Shown: positions 52,112 to 61,468, counted from the stretch's first letter. The stretch is DNA of 64,000 bases from Streptomyces spororaveus (GCF_016755875.1 NZ_BNED01000005.1:620001-684000), one strand, 5' to 3'. Notes: generated by a model from the letters alone, not told the origin. A program made the numbers and translations.

Positions 52112-52383
52112 CACGACCTCCAAGGGAAACGACTGAGTGGCGGGACGTGGTCCGGGATACGGACGGGTCGCTTGCACGGTAGGGCCAACAGCCGTCGGGG
52201 CACCGGAGGCGTGCGGGGCACCACCACGACCGGCGACCGGGCGTCATTCCGATGGTTCCCGATTTCGTCATGCGGGTATGCCGGGACGGACGGACCATGA
52301 AGAGGGGCCCTCGGACCGGCGTGCGGTGCGGGGTTCAGGTGCTGGTTTCAACTGTGCGCCGTTCAACCATCGGAGGCGCCGAG

Positions 52384-53007
52384 ATGACCACGCTCTTCTT
52401 CGACATCGGGGCGACCCTGGCGGACGGCGTTCGTGAGCCGGACGGATCCTGGCTGTTGACGCCCCTCCCGCGTGTCTCGCAGGTTCTCGACGCTCTCGCA
52501 GTGGAACCGAAGGGCATCATCTCCAACCCGGGCACGGAACAGGATGCCGCCGAGCGGCTCACGGTCGCTCTCCATGCGGCGTTTCCCGGCCGGTTCACGG
52601 ACGACCGCCTCCTCCACTTCGGCCCCAAGGACAGCCGCGCGATCTTCGACGACGCCGTCGCGAGCACCGGCGGCCCGGCCGACGACTGCGTCTTCGTGGG
52701 TGAGGCCCCCGCCGAGCGCGCGTTCGCCCGCACGGCGGGCATGCGTCTCGCACCCCACCCCGTGTTCGCCCGGGCCGCCATCGAGGACCGCCCGGTCTTC
52801 TGGACGAGCATCGACGTGCCGGAGGTCGGCGGCCTGGGCGTGCTGAAGTCCGTGGCGAACGGCACGGAGGCCGTTCCCTCGCGTACCTCCTCCCCTCATC
52901 TCGTCCTCGCGATGGCGACCGGGCTCGGGGTCGAGGCGCTCCGGCAGGCGGGGTTCACGACCGAAGTGCGCGAACGGGTGGAGAACACGGCCGCGTTGTC
53001 ACCGTGA
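52384..53007 (+). CDS. HAD-like hydrolase
   Basis: 207 residues. The N-terminal FFDIGATLADG gives the first HAD motif with Asp but with Gly-Ala where the usual acid/base Asp sits. GIISNPGTEQD gives motif II, HFGPKDSRAIFDDAV and CVFVGEAPAERAFARTAGM the later motifs. The last 50 residues are not HAD-like. The missing second Asp suggests dehalogenase-like or weak phosphatase activity. GGAGG precedes the ATG. Confidence 0.75.
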   Translation: MTTLFFDIGATLADGVREPDGSWLLTPLPRVSQVLDALAVEPKGIISNPGTEQDAAERLTVALHAAFPGRFTDDRLLHFGPKDSRAIFDDAVASTGGPADDCVFVGEAPAERAFARTAGMRLAPHPVFARAAIEDRPVFWTSIDVPEVGGLGVLKSVANGTEAVPSRTSSPHLVLAMATGLGVEALRQAGFTTEVRERVENTAALSP

Positions 53008-53059
53008 CGGCCCCCGGGCCGTGTCCGCGAAGCAGCGCCGGCCGCCCGCCGCCGATCTG

Positions 53060-53719
53060 TCACGGCAGCTCGGGCGCGGGGGACGCCGGGGCCTCCCAGA
53101 CGAACCCGTCCGGGTCCGTGAAGGAGTCGGCGGTGCTGCCGAGGACGATGCGGTGCGAGCCGGTGCCGTCGACCGGGACGCCGAGGTCCTTGGCCAGGCC
53201 CCGGCGCTTGTACAGCGCCAGCTTGACGGGGCTGGACTGGCCGGGGGCGAACTCGGCGTACTTGCCGCCGAAGCTCTTGGCCACGGTCAGGCCCCGGCCG
53301 ACGTAGAACTGCCTGGTGGCCTTGACGTCCTCGACGCCGATGAGCAGGACGACCTCGTCGATCTCACGGGTGGCCGGGCCGGTGTCCTTCTTCGCCGAGG
53401 TCGCGATCTTCCAGATCGTCCCGTCCGGGGCCTGGACGACACCGCCGTACCCCCACATCGACTTCACGGCGGGCTTCAGCACCGTGGCACCGGCGTCCAC
53501 CGCGGCGGCGACGAAGCCGTCGACGGTGGCCGGCCCCGACACCGTGAGCCCCAGGGTGAAGCCGCGGAATCCGGTGGAGTGCGCCTCGGACGCCCGAAGA
53601 CGTACGTACGAGTCCACGCCGAAGGCGCGGTAGAAGCGGCGGGCGGCCTCGGGATCGGCCACCTCAAGGGTGACGGACGCGAGGGACGTGTGGGCTGCGG
53701 TGAAAGCGGTGGTTGCCAT
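53060..53719 (-). CDS. VOC (glyoxalase-fold) family protein
   Basis: 219 residues, two beta-alpha-beta-beta-beta modules (VTLEVADPEAARRFYRAFG and VVLLIGVEDVKATRQFYVGR). Each ends in a PDGxxW strand: APDGTIWKIA and DPDGFVWEA. Metal ligands cannot be firmly placed. Related Streptomyces proteins are annotated glyoxalase or bleomycin-resistance-like. Converges on the HAD-like gene. Function unknown. Confidence 0.88.
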   Translation of the reverse strand: MATTAFTAAHTSLASVTLEVADPEAARRFYRAFGVDSYVRLRASEAHSTGFRGFTLGLTVSGPATVDGFVAAAVDAGATVLKPAVKSMWGYGGVVQAPDGTIWKIATSAKKDTGPATREIDEVVLLIGVEDVKATRQFYVGRGLTVAKSFGGKYAEFAPGQSSPVKLALYKRRGLAKDLGVPVDGTGSHRIVLGSTADSFTDPDGFVWEAPASPAPELP

Positions 53720-53833
53720 GACCATCACGCTAGGGGCTGCGCCGCGGTCGTGGCTTCTCCATTCCTGACCGGTCCGGGGACGCACCGGTACGGGGCCCGC
53801 GCCCCCGTACGCGGACCCCGCGCACGGGGGACG

Positions 53834-54349
53834 TCAGGCCGCGGGCCGGCTCGGCAGCGCCGTCCCGCAGCCGCTGCAGAAGCGGGCGTCCGCCTCGATC
53901 GCGTGCCGGTGACACCGCCCGCACACCAGGTGCAGCGCGCACGACCCGGGCATGGCAGCGGGCTCGGCCGCGGTGGTGGCGGCGGGTTCCGCCCGCCCGA
54001 TGCGCATGCCGCGGCGCCTGCGGTGCGCGGTGAGCACGATCAGCCCCTCGGGACCGGCCAGCAGCGCCCGGGAGGTGCCGCGCGGCAGCAGGCCGAGGAA
54101 GCCGGGAGCCAGCTGGGACACGGTGCCGTCGAGGGTGAGGGTGCCACCGCCCGCGACGACGACCAGCATCACGTCGACCTCGTCCTCGGTGTACGCCGCC
54201 CCGCCGGTGCCGGGCAGGTGGCGCACCAGGTTGACGTCCAGCTGCCGCTCGGCGCCCTCCAGCCGCCACAACGCGCCGCTCTGCCCCTGCGCCGCACCTT
54301 CGAGCAGCCCCGCCACCGCTGCGAACTCCGCGCCCCGCGCAGCCTCCAC
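53834..54349 (-). CDS. Cupin-like protein with C-terminal zinc ribbon
   Basis: 171 residues from a GTG behind GAGGG. The beta-barrel (DVMLVVVAGGGTLTLDG, FLGLLPRGTSRALL, GLIVLTAHRRRR) is cupin-like but lacks clear metal histidines. A linker leads to a CGRCHRHA...FCSGCG ribbon with four cysteines. The fusion suggests sensing or RNA/protein binding; no known homologue comes to mind. Stand-alone gene. Confidence 0.7.
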   Translation of the reverse strand: MEAARGAEFAAVAGLLEGAAQGQSGALWRLEGAERQLDVNLVRHLPGTGGAAYTEDEVDVMLVVVAGGGTLTLDGTVSQLAPGFLGLLPRGTSRALLAGPEGLIVLTAHRRRRGMRIGRAEPAATTAAEPAAMPGSCALHLVCGRCHRHAIEADARFCSGCGTALPSRPAA

Positions 54350-54554
54350 CGTCGAACCCTCCGTGCCTGTGCCGTACCCACTACACCTGCATGATCGCCC
54401 ACCCGGGCCCGTGGCGGGGACCAGCGGGGCCCGGGGCCGAAGGCGCCGCTGCCCAGGGCGCGAGACGTTTCGCCGTACGGGAAGTAGATTGCAAGGGGTG
54501 GGGGAAAGCCGGGGACGCGGCAGGTTCCGACCGGACCTGACATCGGGAGCGGAC

Positions 54555-54818
54555 ATGGGAGCGACCCTCTTGGCCGTGGCGGTCGTCGTCGCTGCCCTGG
54601 TCATCAGAACCGCGGTCGCCGAGCTCAGGGAGCCCGGCAGCGGCCGGCGCCAGTGGACGTTCCTCGCCGACCCCCGCGCCGTCTCCGCGGGAGCGCTCAC
54701 CGTCGTGGCCCTGGGAGCCCTCGGCTGGCTGCACGCCGGTTCCGAAGGCGCCGTCTGGGCCGGGCTGGCCGGATTCCTCGTCGCCTTCACCGTGTCCCAG
54801 GGCCGCCGGTCCCGCTGA
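54555..54818 (+). CDS. Small two-TM membrane protein
   Basis: 87 residues: TM1 about 2-18 (GATLLAVAVVVAALVI), a charged loop, then one or two further hydrophobic stretches (SAGALTVVALGALGWLH and GLAGFLVAFTVS). GGGAGC precedes the ATG. Unrecognised family. Confidence 0.68.
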   Translation: MGATLLAVAVVVAALVIRTAVAELREPGSGRRQWTFLADPRAVSAGALTVVALGALGWLHAGSEGAVWAGLAGFLVAFTVSQGRRSR

Positions 54819-54929
54819 GCCGTCCGCGCGCGGTCGGGACCGGTCCCCGTGCCGGGGTCGTCCCGGTGTCCTCCCGGCGTTGTCCCGCGGCCCACCCGGG
54901 GCCTCGTCCCGGTTCGGGCCGAGATCCCC

Positions 54930-55601
54930 TCATCCGTTCCCCGCCCGGTCCTCCGGCCGTTCCGCGCGCTCGTCCTTCGGCTCCTCCGCCGTCCACAACG
55001 GGTGCTCCCGCTCCGCCCAGGGCCGCTCGACCGACCCGGTACGCATTCCCCTGCGCGCCTCCGGGTCGGCGAGGGCCATCCGGATGTGCCCTGCCACCAC
55101 CACTCCGACGGCCAGGGCCAGCCAGTCGTGCACGAAGGTGGCGCTCGTACGCCACACCAGCGGTGTCAGGTGGGTGAACCACATCAGCAGACCGGTCGCC
55201 AGCATGACCAGGACCGCGCCCGCGATCCACGACGCGTAGATCTTCTGCCCCGCGTTGAACTTGCCCGCGGGCCTGGACCCGGGCCGGTGGTCTCGCCGCC
55301 GCACCGCGCGCAGCCACTTCCCGTCGTGCGGCCCGAAGCGGTTCAGCCTGCGCAGATCGGTCCGGAAGGCGGGCGAGGCCAGACCCAGCAGGAAGGGGGC
55401 GGGCAGCAGGATCCCGGCCCACTCGTGAACGGTCACCACGAGGTACCTGCGGCCGACGAGTTCGGCGAGCTGGGGTACGTAGAGGGCGGCCGCGGTCGCC
55501 ACGCACAGCAGCGTCAGTGCGGCGGTCGTACGGTGGACCCAGCGCTCGGCGCGGGTGAACCTGGCGATCCGCCGGTGCGGCTCAGACGGTGGGGGTGTCA
55601 C
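54930..55601 (-). CDS. Membrane cytochrome b (b561/YedZ-type) subunit
   Basis: 223 residues, four membrane helices with heme-ligand candidates: AERWVHRTTAALTLL, VVTVHEWAGILLPAPFLL, YASWIAGAVLVMLATGLLMWF and FVHDWLALAVGVVVAGHIRMAL. It overlaps the 3' end of the molybdopterin oxidoreductase gene, so it is the probable electron partner, like YedZ/MsrQ to MsrP. An alternative ATG start exists 39 bases earlier. The C-terminal tail is acidic and polar. Confidence 0.85.
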   Translation of the reverse strand: MTPPPSEPHRRIARFTRAERWVHRTTAALTLLCVATAAALYVPQLAELVGRRYLVVTVHEWAGILLPAPFLLGLASPAFRTDLRRLNRFGPHDGKWLRAVRRRDHRPGSRPAGKFNAGQKIYASWIAGAVLVMLATGLLMWFTHLTPLVWRTSATFVHDWLALAVGVVVAGHIRMALADPEARRGMRTGSVERPWAEREHPLWTAEEPKDERAERPEDRAGNG

Positions 55602-56307
55602 TGCGCCCGTTGGACCCGCCGACCCAGGCGTCGACGTCATAGCCCCGCTCCTCCCAGTAGCCCGGTCGCACCTCGGAGGTGACGGTGATGCCGGAGAGCC
55701 ATTTCGCCGACTTGTAGAAGTACATCGGCGCGACATAGAGCCGGACGGGGCCGCCGTGCGCGTGGCTGACCGGCTCGTCCTGCATCCGCAGGCAGACCAG
55801 CACGTCGTCGCGCCGGGCCTGCTGCAGGGTGAGGCTCTCGCTGTACGTACCGTCGAAGCAGGTGAAGCGGACCGCCTTCGCCCCGGGACCGACACCGGCC
55901 GCGTCCAGCAGGAGGGAGAGCCTGACTCCCGAGAACGGGGTCTCGGGTACCCGCCAGCCGGTGACGCACTGCACGTCCCGTACGACCCGGGTCTGCGGCA
56001 GCGCGCTCAGGGTGTCGAGGGTGTACGTGGTGGGGCGGTCGACCAGGCCGTTCACGGTGAGCCGGTAGTCCTGCTCGTTCTTCCGCGGTACGGAGGTGGC
56101 GACGGAGTAGTAGCGGAAGCCGCCCCCGTTGGGCAGCAGCCCGGTGAGGCCGGTCGGGTCCTTGTCCGAGGCGGCCCCGAGGAACGCCTCGATCCCGCGC
56201 TGCACGTACGGTGCGGCGACGAGGCCTCCTGCGCCGAGCCCGAGCATGCCGAGCACCAGACGGCGGCCGACGGGGGCGCCCTCGGTGTCGGGGTGGTCTG
56301 TGGTCAC
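55582..56307 (-). CDS. Sulfite oxidase-family molybdopterin oxidoreductase (MsrP/YedY-like)
   Basis: 241 residues. A twin-arginine-like start (GRRLVLGMLGLGAGGL) precedes the oxidoreductase domain: DYRLTVNGLVDRP, VVRDVQCVTGW with the Mo-binding cysteine, and GGPVRLYVAPMYFYKSAKW. It should be exported by Tat and work at the membrane with the overlapping cytochrome b, reducing an oxidised substrate such as methionine sulfoxide. Activity is inferred from the family. Confidence 0.88.
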   Translation of the reverse strand: MTTDHPDTEGAPVGRRLVLGMLGLGAGGLVAAPYVQRGIEAFLGAASDKDPTGLTGLLPNGGGFRYYSVATSVPRKNEQDYRLTVNGLVDRPTTYTLDTLSALPQTRVVRDVQCVTGWRVPETPFSGVRLSLLLDAAGVGPGAKAVRFTCFDGTYSESLTLQQARRDDVLVCLRMQDEPVSHAHGGPVRLYVAPMYFYKSAKWLSGITVTSEVRPGYWEERGYDVDAWVGGSNGRSDTPTV

Positions 56308-56550
56308 CCTTCGATTGCAGCATCCGCGGGTCCGGGAAGCCAGGGAGACCGGTGCGACGTCAGAATTCCGTCATGGTTCGCCCCGGGGCACCGGCGACCC
56401 GGGTTCTGGATCCCACCGCGCAGCCGAGGGCGGCAGGCCGGGCGCGTCAGTTGAGATGACCTCTCAAACCTCAGGAACCCCACCCGCCACTGTGGCATTC
56501 GGGTGATTTTCGCCGATCCAATGAATTTTCACTGTTTATGATCCATCTTC

Positions 56551-57783
56551 ATGACAGAAAGTCAGAAGGCCCGAACGGTCCGGGACTCGGCCGACGTGGT
56601 CATCCTCGGAGCCGGGCCCGCGGGGCTCGTCCTCGGCAATCTCTTACGCGCGGCCGGTGTCGACTGCGTGATCCTCGAACGCGCCGCGCGCGAGCACGTA
56701 CAGACCCGGGCGCGCGCCGGCTACCTCGCCCAGCACACCGTGAGCATCCTGGAGCGCCACGGCCTGGCTGAGGGTCTCCGCCGGCGCGGGCAGGAACACG
56801 CCGTCTGCGAGTTCCGCACCGAGGACGACCGCTTCCGGCTCGACTACAGCCTTCTCGGCAAGGGCGAGCAGCACTGGGTCTACCCCCAGCAGGAGCTGGT
56901 CACGGACCTCCTGAACCGGTACCTCACCGCCGGCGGCCGGATCTGTTTCCAGACCGGGGCGGAGGCCGTGCGCGACTTCGGCGGTACCCGGCCGACGGTC
57001 GACGTGCGCGACGCGGACGGCCGCCCGGGCCGCTGGCACGCCCGGTACGTCGCCGGATGCGACGGGCGCCACGGCGCCGCCCGGCGCTCGCTCCCGGCCG
57101 GAGCGGTACGCCGCTACCACCGCGACCACGCGGTGACCTGGCTCGGCCTCCTCGCCCAGGCACCGCCGAGCCTCGACGCCGTGGGCTACGCGGTCCACCC
57201 CCGCGGGTTCGCCGGGCACATGGCCCGGTCCCCCGAGGTCACGCGCTACTACCTCCAGGTCCCGCGGGGGACGGCACCCGGCGCCTGGTCCGGGGAACGG
57301 ATCTGGGACGAGCTCGCGCTGCGGCTGGGCGCGGCCGCCCACGGCCCGCTCCGGAGCGGCCCGATCGTCCAACGCGCCGTCGTGGACCTGGAGTCCGACG
57401 TACTGGAGCCGCTGCGGCACGGCTCGCTCTTCCTCGTCGGCGACGCCGCCGGCCTGATCAGCCCGTCCGCCGCGAAGGGTGCGAACCTCGCGGTGCTGGA
57501 GGCGGAGATCCTCGCCGACGGCCTCACCGCGGCCCTCCGGCACTCCGACCCCGGGCCGCTGGACCGCTACTCGGCGCAGTGCCTGGCGTACATCTGGCGC
57601 GCGCAGGAGTTCTCGCACTGGATGATCCGGCTGCTGCACGCGGAGCCTGAGGCGGGCGGCGCGCAGGACGGTGCGGACGGCGGCTCGCCGTTCCAGGACC
57701 GGCTGCGCCACTCCCGGCTCCAGGCGCTGCGGAGCTCGCGTACCCAGCAGGACTGGTTCGCCGAGAACTACGTCGGTCTCTGA
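56551..57783 (+). CDS. PobA-like FAD monooxygenase (4-hydroxybenzoate 3-hydroxylase type), TTA codon 32
   Basis: 410 residues. VVILGAGPAGLVLGNLLRAAG binds FAD; the DG-type motif appears as VAGCDGRHGAARR; LFLVGDAAGLISPSAAKGAN is the PobA-form GD motif; and EREHVQTRARAGYL-like text (RAAREHVQTRARAGYLAQ) matches the substrate/NADPH region of PHBH. It hydroxylates a phenolic acid next to the OH. Codon 32 is TTA (56644-56646), the second bldA codon in the window, so expression is probably developmental. A PobA of primary catabolism would not be expected to carry it. Next gene is a fused methyltransferase. Confidence 0.92.
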   Translation: MTESQKARTVRDSADVVILGAGPAGLVLGNLLRAAGVDCVILERAAREHVQTRARAGYLAQHTVSILERHGLAEGLRRRGQEHAVCEFRTEDDRFRLDYSLLGKGEQHWVYPQQELVTDLLNRYLTAGGRICFQTGAEAVRDFGGTRPTVDVRDADGRPGRWHARYVAGCDGRHGAARRSLPAGAVRRYHRDHAVTWLGLLAQAPPSLDAVGYAVHPRGFAGHMARSPEVTRYYLQVPRGTAPGAWSGERIWDELALRLGAAAHGPLRSGPIVQRAVVDLESDVLEPLRHGSLFLVGDAAGLISPSAAKGANLAVLEAEILADGLTAALRHSDPGPLDRYSAQCLAYIWRAQEFSHWMIRLLHAEPEAGGAQDGADGGSPFQDRLRHSRLQALRSSRTQQDWFAENYVGL

Positions 57784-58051
57784 GCGCCCGCCTCGCCCAC
57801 CTCGCCGAGCTCGCGGACGACCGCCCGGTCCCCCGGCCACCCCGGCGCCCGCTTCCCGCGCGCCCGTCTCCGCCGCCTCTTCGAACTCCCGCCACCCGCC
57901 CCTGACCCATTTCTGCTCTGCTTCCGTCCAGGGGCGGCTCTTCCCTGCCCGCGAGCTGTTCCACCTCCCCTCCCCTTCTCCACCGAGGCGCCTCCGTCGC
58001 CTCCGCCGCCTCCCGATGACCGAAATACACCGGAACGAGGATGCCTTCCCC

Positions 58052-59833
58052 ATGACGACACCGACCGCGGTCACCGCGCACACCCTCGACGACACGGCCC
58101 GCCTCAGCGGGGCGGCGGACTTCGTCCGCGAGCAGGACACCGCCACCCTGCTGCGCCTCCTGCTGCCCGGCCTCGACGGCCTGGAGCTGCGGGCGCTGGC
58201 CGACCGCTGCCACTTCGCACACGCCGCCCTGCTGGTCTGTCCGCCCGACGAATCGTCTCTGCGTGAGCAGTTGGCCGCCTGTGGCCTCGACGCGTACGCG
58301 GCCGCGCAGCCGAGCGTCGTCGTCCGGGAGCGTCTGGCCGTACGCCATCGCCGTGACGCGGCGGATCTGGACGTAAGGATTCTGCGCCCCGAAGTGCACT
58401 GCACCGACGGCGAGCGCCGGGTGGTCGAGGTCTTCGCCCTGGCCGTCCCGCCCGGCTCGGAGCTCGTGGAGGTCGCCGCGCACGAGCGTGCCCACGACCA
58501 CGAGGCGCACCTCGCCTTCGAGGTCGACCGCCCCGATCCACTGGTGCTGCGGGGCTTGTGCGAGACGTTCGCGCAGCACGGTGCGGTCGCCGACGGAGGC
58601 GGCTACAACCCCCACGAGGACGGCACGGTGTTCTACTTCACCGCGCCCGCCGACTCGAAGGCCGGGTACGGGCGGGTCGAGCTCTACGCGAGCGGCGACC
58701 ACCGCGCCGTGCTCACCCCCCACCTCGCCGCATATCAGGCCCGGCAGCCGGCGGAAACGCTCCTGCGCCTGATGACCGGCGCGTGGACGACCCAGGCCCT
58801 GGCCGCCTGCGCGCAACTGCGGCTGCCGGAGGCGATGGACGCCCAGGGGGCCGACCGCCCTCGCACCGCCGTCGACGTGGGCGTTCTGGCCCGGGCGGTC
58901 CCTTGCGACCCGGAGAACCTCGCCACCCTCCTGCGCTACCTCGCCATGCTCGGCGTGGTCACGTCGGAGCCCGGCGGCTTCCGCCTCACCGAGCTCGGGG
59001 TGCTTCTGCGCGCGGATTCCCACGGGTCGATGCGGTCGCTGGCGCTGATGTACGGAGGTGCGTTCTACCAGTCGTTCGCGCTGCTCACCGATGCCGTACG
59101 AACGGGGCAGACCGGCTTCGAGCAGCTCTTCGGCGAGAACCACTTCGACTACTTCGCCCGCCGGCCCGCACTGGCCGAACGTTTCGACCAGTCCATGGCC
59201 GCGAGCGCGCGCATGTTCGATCCGCTCCCCCTCCACCCGGTCATCGCCGCGGCGGGCGCCGCGCCCGGCCGCCGGACGGTCGTCGACGTCGCGGGCGGTA
59301 CCGGTGAACTGCTCGGCCGCATCCTGGCCGCGCACCCGGGGCTGGACGGCGTGCTGCTCGAACGCCCGCACGTGGTTGAGGCCGCCCGCCGGCACCTCGA
59401 CACGTTCGGCGTCGGAGCCCGCTGCGGCTACGTGGTGGGCGACTTCGCCGACATGCCCGCCGGCGGGGCCGTGTACGTCCTGGCGCGGGTCCTGCACGAC
59501 TGGGACGACGACCGCTGCCGGGAGATCCTGCGCCACTGCGCCCGGGCCATGCCCCTGGACGCCGACCTGCTCGTCGTGGAGCGGCTGCTGCCGCCGGACG
59601 GCTCGCCGTCGCTGGCGACGGCCTGGGACCTCCACATGATGTGCAACGTCGGCGGTCGGGAGCGACGGGCCGACCACTACGCGGAACTACTCGACGACGC
59701 GGGCCTGCGGCTCGTCGGTCACTCACCGCTCCCGCTGGGCGCGAGCGTCCTGCATGCCCGCAAGGCGGCCCCGGGCGCCGCGGGCGCCTCGGGCACCTCG
59801 GGCACCTCGGAGGGGGAGGGCAGGACCTCCTAG
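58052..59833 (+). CDS. VOC-like domain fused to class I O-methyltransferase
   Basis: 593 residues. Residues about 20-230 look like a double VOC/dioxygenase-like module (HLAFEVDRPDPL, GGGYNPHEDGTVFYF, YGRVELYASGDH). Residues about 235-320 are the methyltransferase dimer helices (LLRLMTGAWTTQALAACAQL, LRYLAMLGVV). The SAM domain follows with VVDVAGGTGELLGRIL, VGDFADMPAGG and VLHDWDDDRCREIL. It may accept a phenol made by the upstream PobA-like enzyme. The C-terminal tail is Gly/Thr/Ser repeats. ATG at 58016 is the other start option. The fusion is uncommon. Confidence 0.85.
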   Translation: MTTPTAVTAHTLDDTARLSGAADFVREQDTATLLRLLLPGLDGLELRALADRCHFAHAALLVCPPDESSLREQLAACGLDAYAAAQPSVVVRERLAVRHRRDAADLDVRILRPEVHCTDGERRVVEVFALAVPPGSELVEVAAHERAHDHEAHLAFEVDRPDPLVLRGLCETFAQHGAVADGGGYNPHEDGTVFYFTAPADSKAGYGRVELYASGDHRAVLTPHLAAYQARQPAETLLRLMTGAWTTQALAACAQLRLPEAMDAQGADRPRTAVDVGVLARAVPCDPENLATLLRYLAMLGVVTSEPGGFRLTELGVLLRADSHGSMRSLALMYGGAFYQSFALLTDAVRTGQTGFEQLFGENHFDYFARRPALAERFDQSMAASARMFDPLPLHPVIAAAGAAPGRRTVVDVAGGTGELLGRILAAHPGLDGVLLERPHVVEAARRHLDTFGVGARCGYVVGDFADMPAGGAVYVLARVLHDWDDDRCREILRHCARAMPLDADLLVVERLLPPDGSPSLATAWDLHMMCNVGGRERRADHYAELLDDAGLRLVGHSPLPLGASVLHARKAAPGAAGASGTSGTSEGEGRTS

Positions 59834-60015
59834 AGCCCCACCGGAACGGGTACTCGTCCCGCCACCGGCAGCGGCGTTCGACGGCCTCGGCCGTGGCGGG
59901 AACGACCACGTGGGGGGCTGACCGAGGGACACCGGATGCGGTGCCGGGAAAAACTGCTCCTGAATTGACAGTTGGGGCTCATGGGTGTCCGGGGCCGGTC
60001 AATGATGGGCCCGAC

Positions 60016-61140
60016 ATGGCCGGGGACCCTGCAGGGACGCGCTCGCGTCCACGGCCCGAGAGGCCCGGCGGACGTCGGCTGCGGGCTGCCGTGTTCACAC
60101 TGCTCAGCTCCGCCCTGGCGGTTGCGGGCCATCACCTTGCCGCCGGAGACCCTGTGCCCTGGGAGCGGGTGGCGGCCGGGTCGGCGTGCGCGTTCGTGTT
60201 GTCGTGGTCCGTGACCCGGCGGCCCCCTCCGTGGTGGCAGGTGGTCACCGCCACAGGCGTTGCGCAACTCGTCCTGCACCGGGCCCTGTCCGTGAGGCAG
60301 CCGGTCCATCACGGTCATGCCGCAGCCCACGGCGTGCTGCCGGACGTCGTCCGCACGGCACACCACAGCCCGTGGGCGATGCCGGCGGCCCACTGCGTGG
60401 CCGCCGTCGTGATGGCTCTGCTCATGTACCACGCGGACCAGGTACTCAGCCGTCTGCCGGAGACGGTGGGCCGCTGGGCCGAGAAGGCTGTGGCGGCCGT
60501 GGCGGCCGTCGCGGCCGTCGCCGCGGCTTTCGGTGCTCTCCGCGGGCCGGCGCGCGGAGCAGGTCCCCGGATCGTGCAGGTACCGCCTGACGGCCCTGCC
60601 GTACGACCGGCGGTGGCAACGATGCTCTGTGACGCGGTGGTACGCCGGGGGCCTCCTGCCGGGCGGGCAGGAGACGTTCCCCTGATCCTGGCGGGCAGAC
60701 ACCGGTGCGGTGCGGCCCGCCCGCGTACCGAGAGGGTTCCTCACCGTGAACACGACACACACCCGCCCCCTGCGCCGCAGGCTGGGTCTTGCGGCGGCCG
60801 GCTCCCTGGTGCTGGTGGCCATGACTGCCGGCCCTGCCGCCGCGCACGCGGAGGTCACCGCCTCCGATCCACGCGCCCTCGCCGAGAACGTGACGCTGTC
60901 CTTCACCTCCGAAGCGGAGTCGGACACGGCTGGCATCTCGGAGCTGCGGGTCGTCCTCCCCACGGGCATCACCCCGGACGCCGTGACGCTGAAGGATGCC
61001 CCCAAGGAGTGGAAGCTGACGCCCACCCCGGACGGGTACGCCGTCGGCGGCACCGCTCTGGCCACGGGCACCGATGCCGAGTACAGCATCACGGTGCGTC
61101 AGCTGCCCGACGCGAAGTCGTTGGCGTTCAAGACACTTGA
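60016..61140 (+). CDS. Multi-TM conserved membrane protein, frame runs into the ycnI-like gene
   Basis: The real coding part seems to be the first 220 codons: a TM (AAVFTLLSSALAVAGHHLAA), a His-rich RQPVHHGHAAAHG loop, SPWAMPAAHCVAAVVMALLMYHADQVLSRL, Ala/Val repeats, and a C-terminal DAVVRRGPPAGR. After about 60690 the frame stays open to 61140 but reads as shadow of the next gene. The homologues I recall end near that VVRRGPP. A frameshift or lost stop at 60670-60690 would explain the 395-base overlap. It probably belongs to the copper cluster. Confidence 0.6.
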   Translation: MAGDPAGTRSRPRPERPGGRRLRAAVFTLLSSALAVAGHHLAAGDPVPWERVAAGSACAFVLSWSVTRRPPPWWQVVTATGVAQLVLHRALSVRQPVHHGHAAAHGVLPDVVRTAHHSPWAMPAAHCVAAVVMALLMYHADQVLSRLPETVGRWAEKAVAAVAAVAAVAAAFGALRGPARGAGPRIVQVPPDGPAVRPAVATMLCDAVVRRGPPAGRAGDVPLILAGRHRCGAARPRTERVPHREHDTHPPPAPQAGSCGGRLPGAGGHDCRPCRRARGGHRLRSTRPRRERDAVLHLRSGVGHGWHLGAAGRPPHGHHPGRRDAEGCPQGVEADAHPGRVRRRRHRSGHGHRCRVQHHGASAARREVVGVQDT

Positions 61141-61468
61141 GACGTACGGCGACGGGAAGGTCTCCCGATGGATCGAGGTGCCCACCGGCGGGGAGAAGGT
61201 CGACAATCCGGCCCCCGTGCTCGACCTGAAGGCGGCGGCCTCCGGGGCGAAGCCGATCGCCCCGAGCGCGTCACCGACGCCGAGCACCGTCCCGTCCGCC
61301 CCGCCGTCGGCAGCGGCTGCCGCTGCTCCCCCGGCTTCCGCCGCTTCCGCTGAGAAGGACACGGGCGGCAGGACCGGAGCGGTCGTCGGGGTGGCCGCGG
61401 CCGTCGTACTGCTCGCCGTCGGCATCGTCTGGTGGTTGCGCCGCAACCGCGGCCGCGGCCAGGCCTGA
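60746..61468 (+). CDS. YcnI family (DUF1775) copper-associated membrane protein
   Basis: 240 residues from a GTG with GAGAGGG upstream. A signal peptide ends in AAAHAEVTASDP; the exposed His of the mature protein is the copper-binding end in YcnI. The single beta-domain continues with ISELRVVLPTGITPDAV and VSRWIEVP. An Ala/Ser/Pro spacer and a C-terminal anchor (VVGVAAAVVLLAVGIVWW) follow. Placed opposite a CopC-CopD fusion, it supports copper uptake or delivery to cytochrome oxidase. Confidence 0.9.
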   Translation: MNTTHTRPLRRRLGLAAAGSLVLVAMTAGPAAAHAEVTASDPRALAENVTLSFTSEAESDTAGISELRVVLPTGITPDAVTLKDAPKEWKLTPTPDGYAVGGTALATGTDAEYSITVRQLPDAKSLAFKTLETYGDGKVSRWIEVPTGGEKVDNPAPVLDLKAAASGAKPIAPSASPTPSTVPSAPPSAAAAAAPPASAASAEKDTGGRTGAVVGVAAAVVLLAVGIVWWLRRNRGRGQA

